The notes: generated by a model not told the origin, from the letters alone. A stretch of 64,000 nucleotides of DNA from Dactylosporangium aurantiacum (GCF_000716715.1 NZ_JNYJ01000022.1:1-64000); one strand, 5' to 3'. Counted from the first letter of the stretch, positions 27,021 to 35,440 are shown. Translations and numbers: made by a program.

Positions 27021-27944
27021 TCACTCCCACTCCCAGCGCATGCCGACGATGCCGGGCGGCACGTCGGCGGCGACGAGGTGCGCGCCGTGCGTCGAGCCGA
27101 TCCAGGTCTCCCAGACGCCCTGGTCGGGGGCGTTGAGGCCGCGCCGTTCGAAGCGCCGGCAGCGGGCCGGCACCGCGTCGTGGTCGAACTGGACCTGCAG
27201 CACGTACTCGGTCACCGGGGTCGAGAAGCCGCGGTAGTAGTTGTCGGTCGGCGACAGCGAGTCGCTGCGGTACTCGTACTCCAGCACCACCGTCTCGCCC
27301 TGGGCCAGCATCCGGTCGAAGATGATCTCGGCGGCGACGAGGCCGCCGGTGTCGCTGCGGACCCGGCCGATGCGGCAGTTGCGCACCGCGTTCATGGTGA
27401 CCTTGGCGGCCGGGTCGTCGGTGAGGAACACCGCCACGGTGCGCGAGACCCGGTCGATGTTGGCCCGCAGGACCTGCCGGCAGGTGAGGCTGAGCTCCTG
27501 GCGGCGGGGGCCGACGAGGTACAGGTCGTGCAGGCTCAGCCTGGTCAGCTCGTGGTACATCCACCGGTCGAGCTCGCCGACCATCTTCGCGACGCTGGTG
27601 CCGTCGCTGAACAGCCGGTCCACGTCGATGGTGCCGGGCGGCTGGCTGAGCCACCGCCCGCGGGGCCGGCGCGGCCCGAGCTGCACCATCAGCGACTCCT
27701 CGGGCAGCGCCAGGATCTGCTCGAGCAGCCGGACGGCCTTGAGCGAATCGGGCCGCTCGGGCCGGCTGCGCCCGCGCCGCCAGTAGCTCAGCGTGGTGAT
27801 GCTGACGGTGACGCCCTTGCTGGCGAGGCGCTGCCGCAGCTCGTCGAGGCCGATGCCGCGGTCCTCGATGGCGAGGTGGAGCGCGGCGGAGAACGGGCCG
27901 GTACGCAGCGCGTGCGCAAGGTCGCGGCCCAGCCCCTTGTCCAT
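27021..27944 (-). CDS. Helix-turn-helix protein of unknown function
   Basis: 307 aa. Residues ~18-85 contain an XRE-like helix-turn-helix: GIGLDELRQRLASKGVTVSI with TTLSYWRRGRSRPER following. The remainder (DRWMYHELTRLSLHDLYLVG; ETVVLEYEYRSDSLSPTDNY) is a beta-rich domain without a name I can give, probably ligand binding. This HTH-plus-domain layout occurs in many actinomycete genomes with unknown targets. It lies 13 bp after a MarR gene on the same strand but likely separate, as the MarR gene ends close to its start with no overlap. Confidence 0.75.
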   Translation of the reverse strand: MDKGLGRDLAHALRTGPFSAALHLAIEDRGIGLDELRQRLASKGVTVSITTLSYWRRGRSRPERPDSLKAVRLLEQILALPEESLMVQLGPRRPRGRWLSQPPGTIDVDRLFSDGTSVAKMVGELDRWMYHELTRLSLHDLYLVGPRRQELSLTCRQVLRANIDRVSRTVAVFLTDDPAAKVTMNAVRNCRIGRVRSDTGGLVAAEIIFDRMLAQGETVVLEYEYRSDSLSPTDNYYRGFSTPVTEYVLQVQFDHDAVPARCRRFERRGLNAPDQGVWETWIGSTHGAHLVAADVPPGIVGMRWEWE

Positions 27945-27957
27945 GCCCCGGGAGTAT

Positions 27958-28380
27958 CTACCTCTTGAGCACTTTTTCCAATGCCGTGGCCACCGTGCGC
28001 GCCTCGGCCGGGGTCATCCTGCTGGTGAAGTGCGCCTCGATGCCGGCGAGGTAGGTGGGCGCGGCGGCGCGCAGCCTGGCCCGGCCGGGGGCGGTGATCC
28101 GGGCGAACGCGGACCGCCCGTCGGCCGGGTTGGCGACCCGCTCGACCAGGCCGGCCTTGGTCAGCTCGTCGACGACCCGGCTGGTGCGGCTGCGGCTGAC
28201 CACCGCCTTCGCGCCCAGCTCCCCCATCGTGAGCTGCCGGTCCTTGGCGGAGTTGAGCTCCAGCAGCACGTCGTACCAGGTCAGCGGCAGCCCGTGGGCC
28301 TGCTGCAGCTCCTGGTCCAGCACCGGGACCAGCGCGGCGTGCACCCGCAGCAGGCCCGCCCAGGCGGCCGTGTTGTCCAT
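27958..28380 (-). CDS. MarR family transcriptional regulator
   Basis: 140 aa. MarR winged helix: LPLTWYDVLLELNSAKDRQL, MGELGAKAVVSRSRTSRVVD and the wing ERVANPADGRSAFARIT. Divergent from the azoreductase gene at 28479, with two copies of an operator-like repeat between the two starts. It most likely represses the azoreductase and itself until a quinone, dye or other electrophile is sensed. Confidence 0.92.
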   Translation of the reverse strand: MDNTAAWAGLLRVHAALVPVLDQELQQAHGLPLTWYDVLLELNSAKDRQLTMGELGAKAVVSRSRTSRVVDELTKAGLVERVANPADGRSAFARITAPGRARLRAAAPTYLAGIEAHFTSRMTPAEARTVATALEKVLKR

Positions 28381-28401
28381 CGTCACACCGTACCAACTCT
28401 T

Positions 28402-28444
28402 GTGCGTGCGCACACACGTGGCTAACTTAGTGCGTGCGCACACA
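28402..28444. promoter_or_regulatory. Pair of identical 15-bp operator-like sites (MarR)
   Basis: GTGCGTGCGCACACA occurs at 28402-28416 and again at 28430-28444, 28 bp apart (nearly three helical turns). Each contains a GTGCG-TGCGCAC near-palindrome. They lie between the divergent MarR and azoreductase genes and the second ends 35 bp before the azoreductase start, an ideal position for repression of both promoters. Confidence 0.78.
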
Positions 28445-28478
28445 CTTTCCTGCGTTCGTTCCAGTCGGAGGTTCCGTC

Positions 28479-29105
28479 ATGACCAAGCTGCTGCACATCT
28501 CGGCGTCCCCGCGCGGCGCCCGCTCGGAGTCACTCGCGCTCGCGTCGCGTTTCCTGCAGGTGTACCGGGAGCAGCACCCGACCCACACCGTCGAGGAGTG
28601 GGACCTGTGGGACGGCACGCTGCCGGCCTTCGGCCCGGCGGCCGCCGGCGCCAAGATGGACGTGTTCGCCGGCGTCGAGCCGACCGGCGCGGGCGCCGCC
28701 GCCTGGACCGCGGCCCGCGCCGCGTTCGACCGCTTCGCCGCGGCCGACAAGCTGCTCTTCTCGGTGCCCATGTGGAACGCCGGCGTGCCGTACATCCTCA
28801 AGCAGTTCATCGACGTGGTCAGCCAGCCGGGCCTGGTCTTCGGCTTCGATCCCGCCGCCGGCTACACCGGCCTGCTCACCGGCCGCAAGGCCGCGGTCAT
28901 CTACACCAGCGCCGTGTACGGCGAGGGCCGCGGCCCCGCCTTCGGCGCCGACTTCCAGCGCCCGTACTTCGACGACTGGCTGCGCTGGGCGGGCATCACC
29001 GACCTCACCGCGGTCGAGTTCCGCCCCAACCTCGCCACCGCCGACGCCGACGCGGGCCGCGCCCTCGCCACGGCCGACGCCGTCGAGGCCGCGAAGCGCT
29101 TCTGA
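28479..29105 (+). CDS. azoR: FMN-dependent NADH:quinone oxidoreductase / azoreductase
   Basis: 208 aa flavodoxin-like fold. LLHISASPRGARSESLALAS at the N-terminus binds the FMN phosphate; FSVPMWNAGVPYILKQFIDV and the GLLTGRKAAVIYTSAV block are diagnostic of the AzoR family. The enzyme reduces quinones and azo dyes with two electrons from NADH, protecting against thiol stress. Start ATG 28479 behind CGGAGG. Divergent from its probable MarR repressor; followed by a strong terminator. Confidence 0.92.
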   Translation: MTKLLHISASPRGARSESLALASRFLQVYREQHPTHTVEEWDLWDGTLPAFGPAAAGAKMDVFAGVEPTGAGAAAWTAARAAFDRFAAADKLLFSVPMWNAGVPYILKQFIDVVSQPGLVFGFDPAAGYTGLLTGRKAAVIYTSAVYGEGRGPAFGADFQRPYFDDWLRWAGITDLTAVEFRPNLATADADAGRALATADAVEAAKRF

Positions 29106-29693
29106 GCTGTGTGCCGGCTTCCGCGAGACCTCCGTGTCTTCGCGGAAGCCGGCAGCCCACCCCGCGTCCTCGCCGAGCCGCCGGCCGTTGAGATCGCCCT
29201 TGGTCCACGCCACGCACTCGGGACGGTCCCCGGTGCCAGCCAGGCAGTACTCCTCGACCGCCGCCCGGATCCGTGGCAGCGGAAGCACGGACCGCTGGCT
29301 GAAGCACAACGGGAACCCCGGGTCCGACAGCACCGCCGTCTCGACCGTGGGCGGCTCCGCGTTGTCCAGGACGAAGCTCCCGACCGATCCTTCCAGCATC
29401 GAGATCTGGTTGCGCAGCGCGCCCACGCTGACGAACTCCCGCCCCGGAACCGGCCGCAACGCCCGGGTCAGCTCCGACACGGCCGCTTCGTGCCGGCGCG
29501 CGAACTCCAGCACCGCGACATACAGGCTCCGGTCGGCGTTGTCCCGGCCGGCGACCTGCATACCCCAACGCCCGTCCAGCGTCGGCAGCACAGCGAACGA
29601 GATCCCCGGCGCAGGGAACCACCACCACGCACCCGGCAACTCGTCCATGCGCAGCGCACCGGGCAGCTGCGCCAACAGGTCGTCGAGTTCCAT
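29106..29693 (-). pseudogene. Imm1-like immunity protein gene lacking its stop codon
   Basis: The frame from ATG 29693 (GGGAG ribosome site) gives MELDDLLAQLPGALRMDELP, WWWFPAPGISFAVL and, near residue 150-160, GTGDRPECVAWTKGDL, resembling Imm1-type immunity proteins. A protein of ~165 aa would be expected, but no stop occurs: the frame runs through the hairpin at 29113-29153 and on to 28530, antisense to the azoreductase. No toxin gene is nearby. I treat it as a gene that lost its 3' end; alternatively a long readthrough protein is made. Boundary at 29106 is arbitrary. Confidence 0.5.
29113..29153. terminator. Hairpin terminator after azoreductase
   Basis: Perfect 14-bp inverted repeat (GCCGGCTTCCGCGA and its complement) with a 13-nt loop, beginning 8 bp after the azoreductase stop. 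It is convergent with the damaged Imm1-like gene and could act on both strands. Confidence 0.85.
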
Positions 29694-29739
29694 CGGCACT
29701 CCCAGCGAATCAGGCGTCATACGAGCGGAGGCAGGCAGC

Positions 29740-30522
29740 TCAGGTGGCGGCGAGTAGTGGCACCGCCGGGATGGTGCCGGCGAGGAAGTGGCCCGGCTCG
29801 GCGGTGAAGCGGGGTGCCGGCCGCACCTCCCACCACGAGCGCAGCGTCGTCACCGTCTGCTCGACGCCAGTGCGCTTGTGCACGAACGTCACGTCCCGCT
29901 CCCCCGACTCCTTGACCACGACCCGCCCGCGCCGGCAGCCGGCCGGGTAGTCGTTCCAGTTGATGCCGTGCTCGGCGAACAGCATCTCCTGCGCCTGGCC
30001 GGACGACACCCCGTGCAGCCGCGACTGCGGGAACACCGCACGCGCCGCCATCGCGACGCTGTTGCGGACCGCGTCGCGCTGGCGCCAGATGAAGTACCGG
30101 GCCACCTCCACCGGGTCGGCGACGGTGAACACCCGGGCGTCGAAGAGCGCGAGCTTCCCGGGCCGCCGCGCGTTCAGGGTCGCCGTCGCCACGGACGCCG
30201 CGACGGAGCACCACTTCTGCACCTCGCCGCCGAACCACGGCTGCGTGCCGGCACCACCGAAGTCGACGGCGAGGACCGACACCTCGTCGGACTGCACGTA
30301 GGCGAACACGCTGCCGGCGATCTCCGCGCACAACGCCACCGCGACGGCGTCCATGTCGGCCATGAACGGCTCGTCGTACGGCTTCGCCGCCCCGCGCAGG
30401 TACGCGTGGAACGCCCGGCCGTCCACCCGCAGCAGCGTGTGGGTGCGCCGCGGCAGCACCGCCTGCGTCACCCGCTCGTGCGCTTTCATCCGGTCACCCA
30501 GACCGTCCCGGTCGATGGTCAT
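29740..30522 (-). CDS. Thg1-like tRNA(His) guanylyltransferase family protein
   Basis: 260 aa. The 3'-5' polymerase core is recognisable: LLRVDGRAFHAYLRG holds the first catalytic Asp, and AYVQSDEVSVLAVDFGG holds the SDE pair of the palm domain; RPGKLALFDARVF and FIWRQRDAVRNSVAMAARAV are further family blocks. Eukaryotic Thg1 adds G-1 to tRNA-His, whereas bacterial Thg1-like proteins mainly repair truncated tRNA 5' ends. Bacterial tRNA-His normally encodes G-1, so repair is the likelier role. Start ATG 30522; ATG 30537 is possible. No tRNA gene is adjacent. Confidence 0.88.
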   Translation of the reverse strand: MTIDRDGLGDRMKAHERVTQAVLPRRTHTLLRVDGRAFHAYLRGAAKPYDEPFMADMDAVAVALCAEIAGSVFAYVQSDEVSVLAVDFGGAGTQPWFGGEVQKWCSVAASVATATLNARRPGKLALFDARVFTVADPVEVARYFIWRQRDAVRNSVAMAARAVFPQSRLHGVSSGQAQEMLFAEHGINWNDYPAGCRRGRVVVKESGERDVTFVHKRTGVEQTVTTLRSWWEVRPAPRFTAEPGHFLAGTIPAVPLLAAT

Positions 30523-30574
30523 GCCCGATCGCATCACGCCCGCGCAGCACGGCGCACACGGATTACCGCTGGCG

Positions 30575-31204
30575 TCAAGTGCCGGGACGGGAGTCCCCGG
30601 CCGGACGGTGCGCGGCGCCCCGGGCCGTGGCCGCGTCGAGCAGCAGCTCCGCCGTCGCCCGGGCCTGTCGGACCGGGCCGTCGACGCCGAGCGCCTGCAC
30701 CGACGCGTTCATCCCCTCGATGAGGAGGGCCAGCCGGTCGGCGAGCGCGTCTGGGTCGTCAACGGGCTCGACCTCGGCCAGGTGCCGGACCAGCGCGTGC
30801 AGCCGCTCACGGATCCAGGCCTTCATGGCCACCGCCCGGCGGTGCGCCGGCAGCTCCTTGTCGGGGAACTCGCCGATGGTCATCAGGAACGCGCACCCGC
30901 GGCATGTGTCGGGCTGCAGGGATTCGAAGATCTTGTCGAACAGGTCGAGGATCTGCTGCCGCGGCGGCTGCGCGCCCGGCTCGGTGGCGGCGGTGAACCA
31001 CTTGCGGTAGCCCTGGTCGACGTGGTCGACGTAGGCATCCACTAGGCCGTCCTTGGATCCGAACAGCCGATACAGCGTGGTGGGCGCGACCCCGGCCTCG
31101 GCGGCCACCGTGTCGACACCGGTCGCCCTGATGCCCCGCCAGTAGAACAGATCGTGCGCCACCTGCAGCAGGTGCTCGCGAGTGTCGGCGCCTGACCGCC
31201 GCAT
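30575..31204 (-). CDS. TetR family transcriptional regulator
   Basis: 209 aa. N-terminal helix-turn-helix REHLLQVAHDLFYWRGIRAT, VAAEAGVAPTTLYRLFGSKD; C-terminal ligand domain with QPDTCRGCAFLM, whose two cysteines are a feature of the YcdC/AcrR-like C-terminal group. Divergent from the MFS transporter at 31408, so probably its repressor. Start ATG 31204, where the HTH consensus begins; the ORF opens at 31327 inside the operator region. Confidence 0.92.
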   Translation of the reverse strand: MRRSGADTREHLLQVAHDLFYWRGIRATGVDTVAAEAGVAPTTLYRLFGSKDGLVDAYVDHVDQGYRKWFTAATEPGAQPPRQQILDLFDKIFESLQPDTCRGCAFLMTIGEFPDKELPAHRRAVAMKAWIRERLHALVRHLAEVEPVDDPDALADRLALLIEGMNASVQALGVDGPVRQARATAELLLDAATARGAAHRPAGDSRPGT

Positions 31205-31407
31205 CGTGTCCCCCTTGCCGTCACCCGACGAACCAGCGGGATCCCTTCGCACTATAGTAAGCGCAAATGTTAGGGATCCCTCCCTATCTACGGTACGGTG
31301 TGCTTCGACGCAGACGCGGTCGGACACCCGGGCGGGACACGGCCCGGACCCGCGCCGAGCGCCTGGACGCCCGGGCGGCCCGCCCGGCGAGCTGAGGGAA
31401 GGACGTC
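31205..31407. promoter_or_regulatory. Divergent TetR/MFS promoter region with palindrome
   Basis: Contains a perfect 10-bp palindrome AGGGATCCCT at 31272-31281, extended by a direct CCCT repeat (tccctccctat), within an AT-richer stretch including ACTATAGTAA at 31251-31260 that suits a -10 box. Likely operator for the TetR protein. Confidence 0.65.
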
Positions 31408-32640
31408 ATGCACACGCAGCCCGCGCCGGAGAGCCGGAGACGCACCAACCTGGCACTGCTCCTGCTGTTTTTGGGGACGTTCACGATGGGCAGCGCCGAG
31501 CTGGTTGTCGTCGGCGTGCTCCAACCCGTCGCCGCGGACCTCGGCGTGCCGGTGAGCACCGCCGGATTCCTGGTCACCGCCTATGCGCTCGGCCTGTCCA
31601 TCGGTGGCCCGATCCTGACCGCGCTCACCGTCAGGCTCGGTCGCCGGCCGCTGCTCTGGTCGACGCTGGCCGCGTGGCTGGTGCTCAACCTGGTCGCGGT
31701 GCTCACCGCCGACTTCGCCACGTTCGTCGTCGTGCGGGCGGTGACCGGCGCGCTGCAGGGCCTCTTCGTCGGCCTCGCCTTCACCGCCGGTATCAGCATG
31801 GTGCCGACGGAGCGGATCGGCCGGGCGCTCTCCGCCGTCATCGGCGGGTTCGCGGTCTCCACCGCGCTCGGCGTGCCGATCGGCACGCTGATCGGTGAGG
31901 CCAGCAGTTGGGAAGGTGCGTTCCTGGCGATCGTCGGCCTCGGCGTGCTGGTCCTGGCCGCCCTGGTCCTGGTCATCCCGCCGGTGCCCAGCGGCGGCGC
32001 GGGCAACGTCTGGACCCAGGCCCGGCACGCGTTCGCGCCGCGGGTGCTCGCCGTCCTCGGCCTGTGCGTGCTGCTGTTCGCCGGACCGTACGCGACGCTG
32101 ACGTACATCACACCGCTCCTCGACCAGGTCACCAGCATCTCGGGCGCCCGCATCAGCGCATTTCTGCTGGCCTACGGCGCGGCCACCGCGGCCGGCGCCT
32201 TTGCCGGCGGCCGGTTCGCCGGCCGCGACGCGTCGCGGGCGATCCTGGTGACCAACGTCGTCCTCGCCGCGGCCCTGGTGTTGCTGTACTTCGCGGCCAG
32301 GGTGCCGCTGCTCGTCGCCCTGGCGCTGGTCGTCTGGGGCATCGCCGGGTTCGGCATGGTGCCGTCGCTGCAGTACCGCATCGTGTCGTTGTCCGGTCCC
32401 GGGGCCGACCTGGCGGCCACGCTGCCCGCCTCGGCCATCAACGCCGGCATCGCCATCGGCTCCCTCATGGGCGGCTGGGCGCTGGCCACGCACGGGGCCT
32501 CCGCGCCGGTGATCGTGGGCATCGTGGTCTCGGTGATCGCCGTCCCGGCGTCCTGGGCGACCGGCTTCCTCCGGCCGCCGGCCACCGACCCGGCGCCGGT
32601 CTCCGGCGACCCTCTGGACCGGTCGTCCTCGGCCGCCTGA
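31408..32640 (+). CDS. MFS transporter, DHA1-type drug efflux
   Basis: 410 aa, 12 predicted membrane helices. Motif A variant ALTVRLGRRPLLW follows helix 2, and the N-terminal LFLGTFTMGSAELVVVGVLQ with PVAADLGV plus GLFVGLAFTAGISMVP is typical of the AraJ/Cmx/DHA1 branch of proton-driven efflux pumps. The divergent TetR gene is the probable repressor. The ligand and substrate are not predictable. A repeat-rich gap follows. Confidence 0.92.
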   Translation: MHTQPAPESRRRTNLALLLLFLGTFTMGSAELVVVGVLQPVAADLGVPVSTAGFLVTAYALGLSIGGPILTALTVRLGRRPLLWSTLAAWLVLNLVAVLTADFATFVVVRAVTGALQGLFVGLAFTAGISMVPTERIGRALSAVIGGFAVSTALGVPIGTLIGEASSWEGAFLAIVGLGVLVLAALVLVIPPVPSGGAGNVWTQARHAFAPRVLAVLGLCVLLFAGPYATLTYITPLLDQVTSISGARISAFLLAYGAATAAGAFAGGRFAGRDASRAILVTNVVLAAALVLLYFAARVPLLVALALVVWGIAGFGMVPSLQYRIVSLSGPGADLAATLPASAINAGIAIGSLMGGWALATHGASAPVIVGIVVSVIAVPASWATGFLRPPATDPAPVSGDPLDRSSSAA

Positions 32641-32672
32641 CCGCGCGGTCGGCGGACCGGCCGTCCTCCCGC

Positions 32673-32756
32673 GGCCGGTCCGTCGACCACGGCCGACACC
32701 GGCCGGTCCGTCGACCACGGCCGACACCGGCCGGTCCGTCGACCACGGCCGACACC
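32673..32756. repeat. Three tandem copies of a 28-bp unit
   Basis: Three identical 28-bp units start at 32673, 32701 and 32729; each begins GGCCGGTCCGTCGACCACGG and ends CCGACACC. They lie between the MFS stop and the VOC gene. The unit contains GTCGAC and GGCCGG palindromes. There are no spacers, so this is not CRISPR. Confidence 0.95.
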
Positions 32757-32802
32757 GGCCGCCCGGAGTGGACCCACGCACGCCCCGGGCTAAGGTGGGC
32801 CG

Positions 32803-33189
32803 ATGAGCTCGGTCAGGCAGGTCCAGGTCACGTTCGACTGCGCGGAGCCGGTGCGCGTCGCCCGCTTCTGGAGCGAGGTGCTGGGCTACGAGATGCCGGA
32901 GCTGCCGGCGGACTCCCCGTGGGCCGCGTGCGCCGACCCCGCCAAGGTGGGTCCGCGCCTGTACTTCCAGCGGGTCCCCGAAGGCAAGGTCGTCAAGAAC
33001 CGGGTGCACCTGGACGTGCGGGTCGGCACCGGCCTCGTCGGCGAGGAGCGGCTGGCCGCCCTGGAGGCCGAGTGCACGCGGCTGGAGGCGCTCGGCGCGA
33101 CCCGCGGCAAGCTCTGGCTCGCCGACGGGGAGAACGAATCCTGCCAGCTCATGCAGGACGTCGAAGGCAACGAGTTCTGTCTCGACTGA
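32803..33189 (+). CDS. VOC (glyoxalase-like) family protein
   Basis: 128 aa. VQVTFDCAEPVRVARFWSEV and LGYEM are the standard start of the actinobacterial glyoxalase-like (Glyoxalase_6) group; YFQRVPEGKVVKNRVHLDVR in the middle and MQDVEGNEFCLD at the end complete the fold. His and Glu positions for a metal are partly present (H in VHLDV, E in EGNEF). Function not assigned; members bind small molecules or act as resistance proteins. Confidence 0.88.
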   Translation: MSSVRQVQVTFDCAEPVRVARFWSEVLGYEMPELPADSPWAACADPAKVGPRLYFQRVPEGKVVKNRVHLDVRVGTGLVGEERLAALEAECTRLEALGATRGKLWLADGENESCQLMQDVEGNEFCLD

Positions 33190-33196
33190 CAGCCCG

Positions 33197-33646
33197 TCAG
33201 CCGGTCCAGACCGGGACCAGGCCGCCGCGGCGGGTCTCGTAGAACAGGAACGGCCGCAGCCGCGGCGTCGCGTCCAAGGCGTCGCGCAGCGCGGCCAGCT
33301 CGGCGCCGCCGGCCAGGATCGGCTGCCGCGTCAGCAGGTCACGGAGCCCGGCGAACGGCCAACTTCTGTGCAGCAGGCGCCGCAGCTCGACCAGGGTCTT
33401 CAGCCCGTCCGGCGGGACCCGGTCGACGAAGACGATGACGTGGGTAGGCGGCCCGTCGTCGCGGGGCATCAGCCGGACCGGGCACCCGGCCCCGAGCATG
33501 CCGGCCACGACCCGGTCAGCCTCGTCGTCGCAGACGACGTGGGCCATGGACGTGAGGTCATTGAACGGTAGGTAGCCCCCGTCACCGAAGTCGTGCAGCA
33601 CCCAGCCCGGCTCGACCCGCCAGAAGTCCTGCTCCACACCGCGCAT
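33197..33646 (-). CDS. Hypothetical protein
   Basis: 149 aa, unrecognised. Soluble; begins MRGVEQDFWRVEPGWVLHDF with a GDGGYLPFNDLTSMAHVV block and ends in a basic, aromatic FLFYETRRGGLVPVW. Codon usage is consistent with its neighbours. It is convergent with the VOC gene (7 bp between stops) and its start faces that of the DUF6882-like gene 28 bp away, so both promoters share a very short divergent gap. Confidence 0.65.
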   Translation of the reverse strand: MRGVEQDFWRVEPGWVLHDFGDGGYLPFNDLTSMAHVVCDDEADRVVAGMLGAGCPVRLMPRDDGPPTHVIVFVDRVPPDGLKTLVELRRLLHRSWPFAGLRDLLTRQPILAGGAELAALRDALDATPRLRPFLFYETRRGGLVPVWTG

Positions 33647-33673
33647 TTTGACATCCCGTGGCAGACTGCGGCG

Positions 33674-34336
33674 GTGCCGAATTTTGATCAACTCTTCGCC
33701 GAGCACGTCGCGACCGGACTGGCCCGCCAGCTCGCCCTGGGCGACCTGATCGGCGAACGCGGCTGGCAGCTCGACCTGGGCACCGGCACCGTCACGTTCG
33801 GCGACGACCTGCGGTACAACATCCAGCTCCTGGGCACCGAGAGCCATGGTGACGGCACGTGGCTGTGGGCGTGGGCCAACGAGGCGAGCAACCTCCCGCC
33901 GGCGCTGCTGCGGCTGTGCGGCTGGCTCCGCGACCACGGCCACCGCGAGGGCATCGCCGAGCTGACCGACCCCTCGTTCCCGCTCGACCGCGCCGACGGC
34001 CACCGCCTCGCCCTCCTCGCGTCGGGCCTGACCGGCCGGTGCTACTACCGCGGCCCGTACCCGGGCGGCGCGCTCTTCTTCCACCTCGACGACGCCCCGC
34101 CGCAGCTCACCGCGCCGGTCCGGCCGGAACGGGCGCTGACCGTGCTCGGGCAGGTGATCCAGAGCTTCCCGGTGGACCACCGCGTCGCGGTCGAGTCGTT
34201 CCTGCGCCAGCAGTCGTGGCGGGTGGAGGCGTCACCGGCCGCGGTGGTCGCCCGGCACCCGGAGGGCTCGACCCTGCGCGTGGACTTCGACGCCTTGGGC
34301 CGGGTCAGCAACATGTCCGGCACCCTCGGCCGGTAG
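33674..34336 (+). CDS. DUF6882-like hypothetical protein
   Basis: 220 aa. The pattern GERGWQLDLGTGTVTFGDDL, YNIQLLGTESHGDGTWLWAW and ANEASNLP matches the DUF6882 family, which is of unknown function and common in actinobacteria. Start taken as GTG 33674 (reading PNFDQLFAEHVATGLA next); the frame is open to 33593 but without homology. Divergent from the hypothetical gene at 33646. Ends in TAG. Confidence 0.7.
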   Translation: MPNFDQLFAEHVATGLARQLALGDLIGERGWQLDLGTGTVTFGDDLRYNIQLLGTESHGDGTWLWAWANEASNLPPALLRLCGWLRDHGHREGIAELTDPSFPLDRADGHRLALLASGLTGRCYYRGPYPGGALFFHLDDAPPQLTAPVRPERALTVLGQVIQSFPVDHRVAVESFLRQQSWRVEASPAAVVARHPEGSTLRVDFDALGRVSNMSGTLGR

Positions 34337-34344
34337 CGCGGACG

Positions 34345-34827
34345 CTACGGACCCGGCCAGACGAACCGGATGTCGGGCGCCCGCTCCTCGTTGCCGGCCC
34401 CGTCGGTGGTCTCGGCCACGACGAACCCGTGCCGCAGGTAGAAGCGCTGCGCCCCGGTGTTGCTCGCGAACGTCCACAGCTGCAGCCCGTCGGGCCGGCG
34501 GGCCTTCGCGAGCTGGATGAGGCGTGACCCGAGCCCCGTGCCGGTGGAGTCCGGTGCGACGTACAGCTGGTCCACCCAATCCTCGTGCAGCACCAGGACG
34601 CCCAGCGGGCGCTGGTCGGCGTCCTCCGCCAGCCACACCTCACGGTCGGCAACGACCACGGTGCGGACCCACTCCCGGACCTCGTCGTCGGAGTGCACGG
34701 CGGGCGGGATGGCGTCGCCCGCGGCCCGGCGCGAGCCGATGAGCACGTCGGCCACCGCGGCGGCGTCCTCGATCACGGCGCGCCGCAGCGTGGCCGCGGC
34801 CACGCGTCCGGTGTACGAACGGTCCAT
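34345..34827 (-). CDS. GNAT family N-acetyltransferase
   Basis: 160 aa. Typical GNAT core: N-terminal ATLRRAVIEDAAAVADVLIG, central VLHEDWVDQLYVAPDSTGTG and the acetyl-CoA loop GLGSRLIQLAKARRP, then ASNTGAQRFYLRHGFVVAE. Substrate unknown. Convergent with the DUF6882-like gene (8 bp between stops). Confidence 0.9.
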   Translation of the reverse strand: MDRSYTGRVAAATLRRAVIEDAAAVADVLIGSRRAAGDAIPPAVHSDDEVREWVRTVVVADREVWLAEDADQRPLGVLVLHEDWVDQLYVAPDSTGTGLGSRLIQLAKARRPDGLQLWTFASNTGAQRFYLRHGFVVAETTDGAGNEERAPDIRFVWPGP

Positions 34828-34929
34828 GGGGACGCATCTTCCTCAGCCGGGAGGCGGCAGGCAAAGGCTTTTGCGCACCCACGCCCCATGCGCGCCGTGC
34901 GATGTCACCCTTGTCGCAGTGAATGGTCC

Positions 34930-35440
34930 GTGCGAACCTTGACGCTCGACGAAATCTCACCGGTCGACCGGGGTTTCGGAGTGTATCGCGTGGCCATTCG
35001 ACTTCCGGATCCGATGCAGCTGCCACCTGGACCCCATCGCGATCTCGTCGTCGCCATTCACTCGCTTCACAATGACGCCGGCGCGGTGCCGGAAAAACGC
35101 AGCTCGCCCGCGAGTACATCGAGCGGTTCGGCGACGCATACGGCGTGATCTGGTGGATCCCGGCGTCCCGGACAACTTCGGCAATACACGCACTCGCGGA
35201 GCGGCTGAACACCCCGGCGCCGACCGAAACCTGGTCCACCGCCGACAATGTCGTCTCCTGGCCGCAGGAGGCCGGGGTGCCCCCGTCTTCGCCGGCGTGG
35301 CCGTCCACTTCGTCGCTCAAGGCTTTCCCACGCAGGGTGCGACAGTCCTTGCCTCCTGCGGTGGCGACCGCCGGAATCTTCGTCACCGGCCGCAGCGCCA
35401 GCCGCGCGACCCGCCCACCCGGATCCCGGCAGCAGCCATA
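34930..35440 (+). pseudogene. Decayed NB-ARC (STAND) regulator gene with internal deletion
   Basis: Two frames join near 35085. The first, from GTG 34930, reads RTLTLDEISPVDRGFGVYRV and PPGPHRDLVVAIHSLHNDAG, like the N-terminal regulatory domain of actinomycete NB-ARC proteins. The second reads GAGKTQLAREYIERFGDAYG then VIWWIPA and AIHALAERLNTP, the P-loop and following segment of an NB-ARC ATPase. The region between helix-turn-helix and P-loop is missing and the frame is shifted. Downstream of ~35250 similarity fades. Base composition is less GC-rich than the neighbours, in line with decay or foreign origin. Confidence 0.65.

Noticed and set aside
34640..35386. Minus-strand frame opposite the NB-ARC pseudogene considered as a gene
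   Set aside because: No family similarity along its length and it spans the GNAT start; the plus strand has the recognisable P-loop segment.
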